Part shown: positions 54,501 through 61,328 of the stretch, piece after piece
Layout: every line of letters begins with the position of its first letter
How positions within the stretch are numbered: position 1 is the stretch's first letter
Assembly: GCA_026399755.1 (NCBI GenBank)
Contig: JAPLQI010000072.1
Span: 1-64,000, forward strand
Source: Pseudomonadota bacterium
Lineage (GTDB): Bacteria; Pseudomonadota; Gammaproteobacteria; Burkholderiales; Chitinibacteraceae
Length of the DNA stretch: 64,000 nucleotides
Reading direction: 5' to 3'
Program-made: the position numbers and the translations under genes
The notes under the pieces: model-generated
The model's input: the letters and a program-made list of their open reading frames with translations, nothing else
What the model was told of the DNA's origin: nothing
The model's database searches: none

Positions 54501-57394
54501 GCTTGCGTCCCGAGGCTGGTAGCCTCTTCTACGGCATAAGCCAAACGCTCTTTTAAAGCATTCTCGCCCGTGGTTTCGCTATTTTGGACACGCTCATCCA
54601 CGGCAGCCATAAAATCGCCCATTGGCGTACCTAGCTTAGCCTTGGCCCAAATACTCAGCGTCTTTTGCATTGCCTCGTAATGCTGACCAAATGCGCCACC
54701 ATTCGCATCAGAAGCGTGGGAAACCTCATGTAGTAGCACAGCCAGCGCGCTGTCTTTGCCAACTTTGGAAGGGTCTAGAGTAATGGTTTCGCCGTCGTAC
54801 TTGGCTTGAGCGCCATTCTCTACCTCGCCAAATTGCAGGCGGCCGGAGTCGATCAGCTTGTTTGTGGTGTCAGTGCCAAGGGCGGATTGCAGGGCGGGGA
54901 CAAGATCAGCTTGCGTATTGGCATTATCCGCCAATGGGTCAGCCAGACGGGACTCCTGCAGATTAACAGTATCGGCCCTAGTTGCCTCGGCGTCTAAAGC
55001 GCCAAGTGGCGAACCTACCCCCTCACTCCGACCGTCACGGTTTTGATCTCCTTCGGTGGCGGCGTCAAGGTTTTGAGCGTTTCGTGCAATATGTCCGCCG
55101 CCCAGTTGGATAGCGTCGATTCCCGCTCCGGCTGGTTCTGCTGCGTCTTGAGCAAAGGCTTGGCTCTGTTCGTCGAGCGTTCGCCGATAACTGGATAAGT
55201 CGGGTTTTCTTCCATTTAAAATCTCCGTAAAGGCTGCGGCCTCATCAGCCTGATGAATAGCAGGGTCACGTAAAATATATTGCACCGCATCAGGATCAAC
55301 TCGGCTCGCTCTGGCGGCCAGATCAACGTGAGCGGCCTCTTCGGGCGTGATGTCGGTTTCTTGCACGGCTTGAGCAACATGTTCCATACCGCCAAAAGGC
55401 TGGGCAGATTCAGGGGGTAAGGTCGGCTCAAGCGCTGCGGGCGGCTCTGTGGGTTGTAATGTCTCTGACGAAGGCGTGACGATTGGGCCTTGCTCGGGAG
55501 GTGCTGTGGGTTGCAATGCTTCGGGGGATTGCGAAACAACCGGCCCCTGCTCAGGCGCAATGCTGGGTGCAATCAACTCAGGCGGTAAGCTTTCCAAGGT
55601 CGTATCAACTTGCGGCGCGGCCTGTAATTCTTGCGCCACAGGCATTACTGGCTGAATGCCCCCACCAAGCTGTTGCAATAGTGCCTCTTGATTGGGCGTG
55701 CCCGCTTCATCCACAGATAGCGATGTATCCGGCGGCATTTCAAGCGATTGCATCGCCGCGCCACTTTCTGTGGCCACGCGGATTTGCTCCGCGCTTAGTG
55801 GCTGGGTAATGCCGGTTTGCGGGTCGATTGTTTCGGTCAAGGCCGCGTCACGACGAGCCTTGTGCTGCGCGTGCAGATTAATCGCCGCACCTGCGCCACC
55901 GAATGACGCAGCGCCAACCAAGCCGCCAATGGCAGCGCTTTGCAAATCAGCGGGCAATCGATCGGCGTATTCATTCCAATCGCCAGCAACACGGCCATTT
56001 GTGCCGTAATGCTGATCCATGGCTGATTGCCCTGTCTGCGTAATCATTTCTTGGGTCGGCTCAATTGCAACGGCACGGCCCAATTTATTAAGGATTTTTC
56101 CGCCACTAGCCTTGAATACCTTGGCAACCGCACCTGCACCAATCGTATCGCCAATCCCTTCCAGCCCGCCTTGCACAATGCCGTTTGCCAGCGCATCCCC
56201 TTTATCTAGCCCAGCATCCCGCGCTTCGTTGTACGCACTACCACCCTGAGAAAGTCCACCAGAAACCCCCATTACTGCGGGATTAAACCCTGATCCCATC
56301 GCAGGCAATACCTGCTCGGCCGTCGATTGAAAGCCGCGATAAATATCACGCCCTACAGAATTGCTTATAAATTGCGACTGATCCGAGGCGGCGTTAAGCG
56401 CCTCCATGGCCTCGGCATTGCCCTTGAAGTAACCAGCAACCTTATCAGCTCCAAGCTGGTCAGCAATGGCATAGCCCACATTGTTAATCATCTTATTGGG
56501 GCCAGTCGCAACGCGAGAAACGAAATCCAAACCCGCCATCACAGGATCAATAGGCTGCGCTTCCAATGCAGCCTTCTTCTTAGCCGCAATCAGCTTCATT
56601 CCTTCTTGCTGGATAAACTTCACTGGGTCTTGCCCATCAATAGCCGCAAGCTTGGCACGTGAGCGCAGGCCAACAAGGTCGTCTTCGGTCAGCCCTGTTT
56701 TAAGTAAAATGCTTTTATCCGCATTTTTTTGCTGAACAATTCGCTCTTGCGTATCCGTTGCACCAGCCAAACCGCTACTGCGCTCCAAGGCTCTAGGCGA
56801 AGGCGGCGCGGCCCTAGTGAGTTTCGAGCCATCCACATCAACACTGCCGCCGGATAGTAATAACTGATCCGCACCCTTGCCAAATATCTTGTTTACATAG
56901 TTCAGCGTTTCTTGCTTCCACTGGCCGTCTTGAACATGCCCGCCCCCGCCGTTATAAGTCGCCACCGTTTTAAGCCAGTCGCCCTTATGGGTACGCAAGC
57001 GCTCCGTCAATAAATACGCCGCCCCTTGGATGTTTTCTGCTGGGTCTTTGGCATTCTTAATGCCTAACGCGGCGAAGTTTGCGAGCATAATCTGCAACAA
57101 CCCAGTTGCACCACTGGTCTTGTTGACAATATTCGGATCGCCCCCGCTCTCAACAAACGCCAAGCGCTTAAGCATATGGCTCATGACCGCAGGCTCTACC
57201 CCCGCATAGGGCGCGTACTTCTCCGCCGCCGAATCAAACAGCGCATCCATGCCCGTATTCATATCAGAGACTTTGAATGTCACTGATTTAGGCGCAACAG
57301 GCGCAGGGCTTGGTGCATCCTGCGTATCCAAGCTACGCGCCGTATTTTCCAGCGCTGCTCTGTAATTTTCCTGAGCTAAACTAAACACACCCAT
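51560..57394 (-). CDS. Giant polyvalent virion/ejection protein
   Basis: A 1944-residue protein. Residues about 60-170 form a lytic transglycosylase (SLT) domain with catalytic E82 in RLAFVESGGDPN and the later VATYNGGGGHV. A proline/glutamine-rich region follows near 600-680. A metalloprotease-like HEVSH motif lies at 889-893 (VLLHEVSHASDANGG). The C-terminal third contains segments like NPTFIVVNPLRDFQAGLLQL, typical of the large polyvalent-protein-associated domains of phages. It probably travels in the virion and opens the cell wall during DNA entry, as core proteins of podoviruses do. No ribosome site precedes the ATG, and a terminator ends only 13 bp before it. Confidence 0.85.
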   Translation of the reverse strand: MGVFSLAQENYRAALENTARSLDTQDAPSPAPVAPKSVTFKVSDMNTGMDALFDSAAEKYAPYAGVEPAVMSHMLKRLAFVESGGDPNIVNKTSGATGLLQIMLANFAALGIKNAKDPAENIQGAAYLLTERLRTHKGDWLKTVATYNGGGGHVQDGQWKQETLNYVNKIFGKGADQLLLSGGSVDVDGSKLTRAAPPSPRALERSSGLAGATDTQERIVQQKNADKSILLKTGLTEDDLVGLRSRAKLAAIDGQDPVKFIQQEGMKLIAAKKKAALEAQPIDPVMAGLDFVSRVATGPNKMINNVGYAIADQLGADKVAGYFKGNAEAMEALNAASDQSQFISNSVGRDIYRGFQSTAEQVLPAMGSGFNPAVMGVSGGLSQGGSAYNEARDAGLDKGDALANGIVQGGLEGIGDTIGAGAVAKVFKASGGKILNKLGRAVAIEPTQEMITQTGQSAMDQHYGTNGRVAGDWNEYADRLPADLQSAAIGGLVGAASFGGAGAAINLHAQHKARRDAALTETIDPQTGITQPLSAEQIRVATESGAAMQSLEMPPDTSLSVDEAGTPNQEALLQQLGGGIQPVMPVAQELQAAPQVDTTLESLPPELIAPSIAPEQGPVVSQSPEALQPTAPPEQGPIVTPSSETLQPTEPPAALEPTLPPESAQPFGGMEHVAQAVQETDITPEEAAHVDLAARASRVDPDAVQYILRDPAIHQADEAAAFTEILNGRKPDLSSYRRTLDEQSQAFAQDAAEPAGAGIDAIQLGGGHIARNAQNLDAATEGDQNRDGRSEGVGSPLGALDAEATRADTVNLQESRLADPLADNANTQADLVPALQSALGTDTTNKLIDSGRLQFGEVENGAQAKYDGETITLDPSKVGKDSALAVLLHEVSHASDANGGAFGQHYEAMQKTLSIWAKAKLGTPMGDFMAAVDERVQNSETTGENALKERLAYAVEEATSLGTQAPRTVREWLQSVVSAVKTQLAKLSVKFKLPLSPNLVTPALLVQLAKQEAGVLAQSKPAETRYSHAARIGIQGDEAPAPQSNDAANAADQQDGTPPREGWDLPEHSNLDEATAKIQNQLNRWRDVQRAIVEQGGKVSDASDIYGAMERMPGRAATRMDDFSQKEVRPLIERMAKGKIELGDIEAYLYALHAPERNERMQAINPDRADNEALSGMSNKDAADVIAEAKAQPNFGEFHDIASRMQDLTLGTQKMLVSGGLISQDQADAYNSAYAHYVPLKGFERADDADGRVSRDQKGKGFSPGITLRRATGRVSRAGDILANIVRDRELAVMAAEKNRVALTAAQFIADNPDADLWTIDKPEKQAVLANGTVQWRTKSQLGDGEFQIYVAGQKVRVQLHDAVLAAQFKKMNQEEIITGLATIEKYNRLLAQMWTAKNPTFIVVNPLRDFQAGLLQLSGEISAEAAAKATAYYLPSLKAAWEQAKNGTVKDPKMRRLMAQFRNNGGNTGAAWVGDLERTASNIERMLDDASGNNVARILNDVKSGNIWSATKQVAYKAVNNSLIDYIEYANSATENAFRLASFAAALDAGKTVAQAANIAKNVTVNFNRKGDMTPVLRTLFLFWNPAVQGATRIKEALVDSPHKKQVWAATGGLVALGMLQPLLWAMMGAGDDWDKIPESEKERNFIIPIGGGRRLNIPMPYGWGWFYQVGRFATEVVIGQKKPLAAAVNVFKSATQNFSPVGLQGELDLKNTMLAFTPTIVKAGAMVALNRNGFGSQLMPEGRFGVPDSQLMNRATRGTVYDEAAQMLNKVTGGNDYREGGVSVSPETLKLLVEYHLGGTGRFVAKSLESGGLAAQGESPDIEQMPFVSTFVKAEKLSDWKQAYFSAKREISQGVIEYEKNAKAGNEEGLMDAQTDFGDLIYLGGAVKASEKQMKNFNEQRQEIRSSEMSTLEKRAAEKILDKDEQEAMQQLLDVYKQNKPK

Positions 57395-57407
57395 TGATCG
57401 CGCCCAT

Positions 57408-57431
57408 AAAAAAAGCCACCCGAAGGTGGCT
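57408..57431 (-). terminator. Terminator just upstream of the giant gene
   Basis: In the minus direction AGCCACC-TTCG-GGTGGCT is followed by seven T residues. A perfect 7-bp stem with a stable tetraloop, it lies 13-37 bp before the ATG of the giant gene, with no room for another promoter after it. Confidence 0.85.
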
Positions 57432-57585
57432 GGTTTAGCCTCGCAGAAACGCGAAGCGTGTAAATTTCAATATAGCTGAATCGTATCAAGTGAAAGACGG
57501 CTTGTCATTAGCATAATTTTTCTTTCTCTTTTTGGTGCTTTTCTTCTAAACTGCTTTCTACGCAATTAAGCATGGGAAGAATCAA

Positions 57586-57996
57586 ATGGATAAGGCTACG
57601 CTTACTCGGTTGGTTCTAGCTCTCGGTTTGTTGATTGGCTTACTTGCGGGGTGCGCTACAACCACGGCTGTCAGCCAAGGGAGATACCTTCAATTTTACT
57701 ACCCCGCATACAACAACTTAGTAGGGGCCCAAGTCGCTTTCCCAAGTAATGAATTGTGCACCGGCGCTATAAATAACATCCAAACTGACCGTTCTTTTTA
57801 CCGATGCACTGATGAATCTGCATCGTCCTCTTTAAATTACCGTGCTGGATTCAAGAGCATTACAAGTGCCGTGGCTATTGAAATAGAAGCGCTATCACTT
57901 CAAGAGTGCAATGCCCACATTCAGACGGCAATTTCTAGGCGACTAATTAAAGAAGAAGATATTAAAGTTTTAGCTCCTTGCGCTGAAAAAAGCTAA
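57586..57996 (+). CDS. Putative phage-encoded lipoprotein
   Basis: A 136-residue protein with a signal peptide ([15 protein letters not shown]) and lipobox cysteine C23. The mature part has four more cysteines, which could form disulfides in the periplasm. No family recognised. It is the first of three plus-strand genes opposed to the late genes; prophage lipoproteins in such positions often exclude other phages or alter the host surface, but nothing here proves it. Confidence 0.65.
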   Translation: MDKATLTRLVLALGLLIGLLAGCATTTAVSQGRYLQFYYPAYNNLVGAQVAFPSNELCTGAINNIQTDRSFYRCTDESASSSLNYRAGFKSITSAVAIEIEALSLQECNAHIQTAISRRLIKEEDIKVLAPCAEKS

Positions 57997-58014
57997 TTAC
58001 AAGGCGCGCAACTA

Positions 58015-58962
58015 ATGAATCCAATTTATACGCATTACGAAAATCTTAAAGTTACTCGCAATGCACCGCCTGAAGTTATTCGAGCTGCCTATAAGACACT
58101 CTCTCAGAAATATCACCCAGACAAAAATTCTAATAATGCTGATGCCGCACGCATCATGTCAATAATCAATGTTTCATACGAAATATTATCCGACCCTCAT
58201 AAGCGTCAAGAGCATGATCAGTGGATCGCACGCCAAGAACTAATGGACGTCCCCACCGGCAATGTAAATACTAATGTTCAACAGCCGCTTGAGGTAAGTG
58301 TTGGCTTTAGCGATTTTTTTTCCCACATTTTTAGAAATTGGTTGGGCTATGGTGTTGCTGCCTTTGTTATCTGGGCATTAACACATACCGAACCAAGCAC
58401 TCCGCCGCCCGAACCAAAGCCATATCAAATAACGCCCGTAGATGCGGCAGAAATACTGGGGCTACAAGCACAAGAATCTCATTACCCATCGCCTAGTTTA
58501 AAGCCAGCGCCATTCTATCAAGCAACACCAGATACATTGCACATTGAGTACGCAAGGCCAAGTGCAGCGCCAAACGACCAGCCATGGCCGGAATTCGCCA
58601 GCTACCTCAAGGGTTATCGGCGGCTTCATACGGATGGACTTTCAACAGTTACAGTAGACAACAGCCAAAATAATTCTGATGTGTTTGTTAAATTAGTATC
58701 CTTGAGCAAAGCAAAAGCCTACCCAGTTCGGCATTTTTATATTCCTGCCTTTAGTAGCTTCACTTTAAATAAGGTCAAAGCAGGAAGTTATGACATTCGC
58801 TACCGCGATCTCGGCGATGGTAGTCTATCTCGCTCTGAAACTTTCTATCTTGTGGAAGTGCCGATCGATAATGGCATACAGTTTAGCAACATAACTATGA
58901 CCTTATTCAAGGTGCAGAACGGAAACATGCAAACCTATGCATTATCCGAAGCGGAATTTTAG
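58015..58962 (+). CDS. Membrane-anchored J-domain protein
   Basis: A 315-residue protein. Residues 3-68 are a J domain with the HPD motif at 34-36 (QKYHPDKNSN) and the helix IMSIINVSYEILSDPHKRQE. One membrane helix lies at about 109-124 (WLGYGVAAFVIWALTH). The C-terminal part (about 180-315) has a beta-rich look (YDIRYRDLGDGSLSRSETFY). J domains call DnaK/Hsp70 to a client; here the client domain is probably on the other side of the membrane or in the tail. It starts 18 bp after the lipoprotein gene. Confidence 0.8.
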   Translation: MNPIYTHYENLKVTRNAPPEVIRAAYKTLSQKYHPDKNSNNADAARIMSIINVSYEILSDPHKRQEHDQWIARQELMDVPTGNVNTNVQQPLEVSVGFSDFFSHIFRNWLGYGVAAFVIWALTHTEPSTPPPEPKPYQITPVDAAEILGLQAQESHYPSPSLKPAPFYQATPDTLHIEYARPSAAPNDQPWPEFASYLKGYRRLHTDGLSTVTVDNSQNNSDVFVKLVSLSKAKAYPVRHFYIPAFSSFTLNKVKAGSYDIRYRDLGDGSLSRSETFYLVEVPIDNGIQFSNITMTLFKVQNGNMQTYALSEAEF

Positions 58963-59005
58963 CTTCTTCAAAAAAAGGACAAATCTCTTAATTTGGAATT
59001 AGCGC

Positions 59006-59215
59006 ATGAAAAAAATAAAAGAATTTATTGCGTACTTTGAAGCGCATAAGGTAGTTACCTTTTGTGTAACAATCTTAATCTGCATCCTACTTCATGCATT
59101 CTTAACAAGCTTCGAATTTAGGGTTCACGAAAACGGCGCGCTTTGGAAAATGAATAAAATCACAGGGCAGGTGTGGATTTGCTATCCAGGTAATGAAGTC
59201 GTCGAGTGCAGATAA
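59006..59215 (+). CDS. Small membrane protein, 69 residues
   Basis: One strong membrane helix (about 15-34, KVVTFCVTILICILLHAFL) with a short cytosolic N-terminus and a 35-residue tail containing two cysteines. GGA lies 8 bp before the ATG. Third of the plus-strand accessory set, followed at once by a terminator. Function unknown. Confidence 0.65.
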   Translation: MKKIKEFIAYFEAHKVVTFCVTILICILLHAFLTSFEFRVHENGALWKMNKITGQVWICYPGNEVVECR

Positions 59216-59240
59216 TTTGCACTGAAACTTATGCTATTAA

Positions 59241-59262
59241 CCCGTCCACTGGCGGGCTTTTT
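59241..59262 (+). terminator. Terminator of the accessory gene set
   Basis: CCCGTC-CACT-GGCGGG with one G-U pair, then CTTTTTC. It closes the three plus-strand genes and separates them from the antirepressor promoter that overlaps its T-run. Confidence 0.75.
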
Positions 59263-59263
59263 C

Positions 59264-59293
59264 TTGCCAAAAACAAAACACATAGTCTATAGT
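59264..59293 (+). promoter_or_regulatory. Promoter of the C4/antirepressor transcript
   Basis: TTGCCA (59264-59269) and TATAGT (59288-59293) with an 18-bp spacer. The start should be near 59300, exactly where the palindrome at 59301-59318 begins. Confidence 0.65.
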
Positions 59294-59300
59294 GCGGTTA

Positions 59301-59318
59301 TCGCGTTATGTAACGCGA
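59301..59318 (+). promoter_or_regulatory. Operator-like palindrome at the transcript start
   Basis: TCGCGTTATGTAACGCGA is a perfect 18-bp palindrome placed over the expected transcription start. It could be a repressor operator or a 5' hairpin of the leader RNA. Confidence 0.55.
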
Positions 59319-59324
59319 GACAGG

Positions 59325-59347
59325 ATTGGTCTCCTGGATAAGTTAGC
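59325..59347 (+). promoter_or_regulatory. First target pair (a1, b1) of the C4 RNA
   Basis: ATTGGTCT (59325-59332) and AAGTTAGC (59340-59347). These are complementary to AGACCAA (59449-59455) and GCTAACTT (59436-59443) of the C4 RNA. A second, near-identical pair overlaps the antirepressor ribosome site. Confidence 0.75.
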
Positions 59348-59350
59348 GGG

Positions 59351-59374
59351 CAAGCCGCTTATAGCGGTTTTTTT
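59351..59374 (+). terminator. Terminator/attenuator inside the antirepressor leader
   Basis: CCGCT-TAT-AGCGG followed by seven T residues (59368-59374). It lies between the first target pair and the C4 RNA. The block 59355-59384 is almost the same as the terminator block before the holin gene. Confidence 0.7.
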
Positions 59375-59398
59375 ACGCCCGTAGCATGGCTTTCCCTA

Positions 59399-59473
59399 TG
59401 GGCGTGCTGTGCGGGGCAGCTTCGGCTGCGCCGGTGCTAACTTCCGGTAGACCAACCCGCACAGTTCCGCCCA
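59399..59473 (+). ncRNA. c4: C4-type antisense RNA controlling the antirepressor
   Basis: The RNA folds with an outer stem TGGGCG/CGCCCA (59399-59404, 59468-59473) and a 9-bp stem CTGTGCGGG/CCCGCACAG (59407-59415, 59456-59464). Two inner hairpins follow: GCAGC-UUCG-GCUGC and CCGG-9-CCGG. The loop of the second hairpin and the strand after it carry b' GCTAACTT and a' AGACCAA. These match the target pairs at 59325-59347 and 59480-59516; the latter overlaps the antirepressor ribosome site. This is the architecture of the C4 RNA of phages P1 and P7, which blocks expression of ant. Confidence 0.88.
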
Positions 59474-59479
59474 CCCCTG

Positions 59480-59519
59480 ATTGGTCTCAGGGCGCGGATT
59501 TAATCTGCCAAGTTAGGAG
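59480..59519 (+). promoter_or_regulatory. Second C4 target pair with the ribosome site of ant
   Basis: a2 ATTGGTCT (59480-59487) and b2 AAGTTAG (59510-59516). b2 runs into the ribosome site TTAGGAG (59513-59519), 7 bp before the ATG at 59527. Pairing with C4 would hide that site. Confidence 0.8.
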
Positions 59520-59526
59520 TTTCATC

Positions 59527-60336
59527 ATGAACACTCAATCAGTCCCTACCGTCTTCACTTTCGTCGCCCAGCAACTTCGGACCGTTATGATTAATGGCGA
59601 GCCATGGTTTGTTGCTGCTGATGTAACTAGCGCACTAAATATTGATAACACACAAACTCGACGCCTCGATGATGATGAAAAGGGTGTGTGTTCAATACAC
59701 ACCCTTGGCGGTCAGCAAGAAATGAGCATCATTAACGAATCAGGCTTATATAGCCTCATCCTTGGTAGCCGCAAACCAGAAGCCAAAGTCTTTAAAAAAT
59801 GGGTCACTTCCGAGGTCTTACCCGCCATCCGTAAAACAGGTAGCTACACCCGTCAAGCCGATGGCGATGCCCCAGAATTAATCAGCAACTCAGATATGCG
59901 CAACCTCACCCGTTTAATGTGGATAATGACGCATGATTTTCAATTTGAGCAATCTCTTTGCAATGCTTGCTGGAAATCAATCAGAGACGTTACCGGCACC
60001 AAGTCCCCAGCTCGTTTTCAAGTCCGCCACATCCCGCTGATTGCAACAGAGTGCCGCCGCATTTACTCCATAACCAGAGGCATGCGGAAAGTCATGCTCG
60101 ATGCAGAAGCAGCGGCGATTAAGCAAATCGCGCTCGGTACGCAAGATGAAAATCTCATCCTAAATGAAATGCGACAAAAGCTCGAACAAATCAATTTTGA
60201 AGACTCCAGCAAGGCCAACTTACGCTTAGCTAAGTGGGAAGAAGGAGATATTCAGTCATTTGTTCGGCGTGTCAGCAATGAGCAAGATCGCCACGCTAAA
60301 TTCCAAGAGCGTTTAGATTTACGGCTAGCGGCTTAA
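59527..60336 (+). CDS. ant: BRO-N domain antirepressor
   Basis: A 269-residue protein. The N-terminal BRO-N domain (about 8-105) reads VMINGEPWFVAADVTSALNI ... INESGLYSLILGSRKPEAKV ... FKKWVTSEVLPAIRKTGSY. The C-terminal part is helical and not assigned. BRO-type antirepressors inactivate phage repressors and favour lytic growth. The ATG at 59527 is fixed by TTAGGAG and by the BRO-N start; upstream in-frame codons belong to the C4 leader. Its control by a C4 RNA matches the P1 ant system. Confidence 0.9.
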   Translation: MNTQSVPTVFTFVAQQLRTVMINGEPWFVAADVTSALNIDNTQTRRLDDDEKGVCSIHTLGGQQEMSIINESGLYSLILGSRKPEAKVFKKWVTSEVLPAIRKTGSYTRQADGDAPELISNSDMRNLTRLMWIMTHDFQFEQSLCNACWKSIRDVTGTKSPARFQVRHIPLIATECRRIYSITRGMRKVMLDAEAAAIKQIALGTQDENLILNEMRQKLEQINFEDSSKANLRLAKWEEGDIQSFVRRVSNEQDRHAKFQERLDLRLAA

Positions 60337-60353
60337 TATAAAAACATCCAACT

Positions 60354-60387
60354 AATTTCTGCTCCCCCAAATGGGGGGGCAGAAATT
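60354..60387 (+). terminator. Terminator after the antirepressor
   Basis: AATTTCTGC (60354-60362) pairs with GCAGAAATT (60379-60387), and inside it CCCCC pairs with GGGGG. A very stable hairpin 18 bp past the stop, though the T-run after it is short. Confidence 0.7.
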
Positions 60388-60452
60388 TATCACTATTCCC
60401 CCGCTTTAAAGACCCTGTGACTTATCGGGAAAATACCCAAAAAGTCAGTTCA

Positions 60453-60482
60453 AGACTTTTAGCCAAAACGGGCTAAAAGTCT
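60453..60482. repeat. Perfect hairpin between ant and higB
   Basis: AGACTTTTAGCC (60453-60464) and GGCTAAAAGTCT (60471-60482) with loop AAAACG. It has no T-run on either strand. The rest of the 316-bp gap 60337-60652 shows only the ant terminator and the higBA operator. Confidence 0.6.
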
Positions 60483-60624
60483 GTCCAGTTGCCATATTTG
60501 CCATCACCGAAAGCCTCGTGGTTTTTCGGGACTTTCCGATTAACACCTAACCCATTGATTTAAGAGCTACATTTTTTTTAAGAAATGTCACCACCCACTT
60601 TGCCAATCCTAAAATATTGCCACC

Positions 60625-60639
60625 GTCCCAATATGGGAC
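60625..60639. promoter_or_regulatory. Operator of the higBA module
   Basis: GTCCCA-ATA-TGGGAC, a 6-3-6 palindrome ending 13 bp before the higB ATG. HigA antitoxins commonly bind such a site and repress their own operon. Confidence 0.6.
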
Positions 60640-60652
60640 TAAAATAATAGCC

Positions 60653-60958
60653 ATGAGAATCGTTGCCAAAAGAAACATCGTTCTATTCTGCCAACGACAC
60701 CCTGCGGCTGCGGCCCCACTAATCAACTGGTATGAAGAAACATTAAAAGCCCAGTGGCTCACCCCACAAGATATTAAAAATCGCCACCCTAGTGCTAGTT
60801 TTGTCGCACGCAATCGCGTGGTTTTTAACATCAAGGGTAACGACTATCGCCTCATTGTGGCGGTGGTTTATCGGCTCAGCGCTATTTATATCAAGTTCAT
60901 CGGCACTCACGCTGAATACGACAAAGTGGACGCCAGTAGTATTGAAATGGAAACCTAA
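60653..60958 (+). CDS. higB: HigB-type toxin (mRNA interferase)
   Basis: A 101-residue protein of the HigB (RelE-fold) family, beginning MRIVAKRNIVLFCQRHPAAA with the motif FVARNRVVFNIKGNDYRLIV and the C-terminal FIGTHAEYDKVDA. HigB cuts mRNA on the ribosome. The toxin-first order is typical for hig loci. No clear ribosome site; the start ATG is the first after the operator. Confidence 0.88.
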   Translation: MRIVAKRNIVLFCQRHPAAAAPLINWYEETLKAQWLTPQDIKNRHPSASFVARNRVVFNIKGNDYRLIVAVVYRLSAIYIKFIGTHAEYDKVDASSIEMET

Positions 60959-60960
60959 AC

Positions 60961-61320
60961 ATGAACATTCACCCACTGCACACGGCAGACGACTACCAAG
61001 CGGCGCTCAAGATCGTTTCAGCCTATTTTGACAACGAGCCCGTTGCTGGCTCCGAAGCGTCGGATCATTTTGAAATTCTCATTACCCTGATCGAAGCCTA
61101 CGAAGCCAAACATTACCCCATGGCATTACCCGACCCGATCGAAGCGATTAAATTCCGCATGGAACAGCAGGGGCTGAGCGTGGCCGATATGGAGCCCTAC
61201 CTCGGCAAACCTAACCGTGTGTATGAAATACTCAACCGAAAACGTAAGCTCAGCCTAGCGATGATTCGCCGCCTACATAGTGGGCTCAATATTTCTGCCG
61301 AAGTACTCATCGCACAGTAA
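60961..61320 (+). CDS. higA: HigA-type antitoxin
   Basis: A 119-residue protein. The N-terminal half is helical; the C-terminal half is an HTH (IKFRMEQQGLSVADMEPYLG followed by NRVYEILNRKRKLSLAMIRR) of the HigA group. It starts 3 bp after the higB stop. It would neutralise HigB and repress the operon through the upstream palindrome. Such modules stabilise prophages and plasmids. Confidence 0.88.
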   Translation: MNIHPLHTADDYQAALKIVSAYFDNEPVAGSEASDHFEILITLIEAYEAKHYPMALPDPIEAIKFRMEQQGLSVADMEPYLGKPNRVYEILNRKRKLSLAMIRRLHSGLNISAEVLIAQ

Positions 61321-61328
61321 AGCGATTA

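Noticed and set aside
59386-59526. Antirepressor starting 47 codons earlier
   Set aside because: That stretch encodes the C4 RNA structure and the target boxes, and TTAGGAG fixes the start at 59527.
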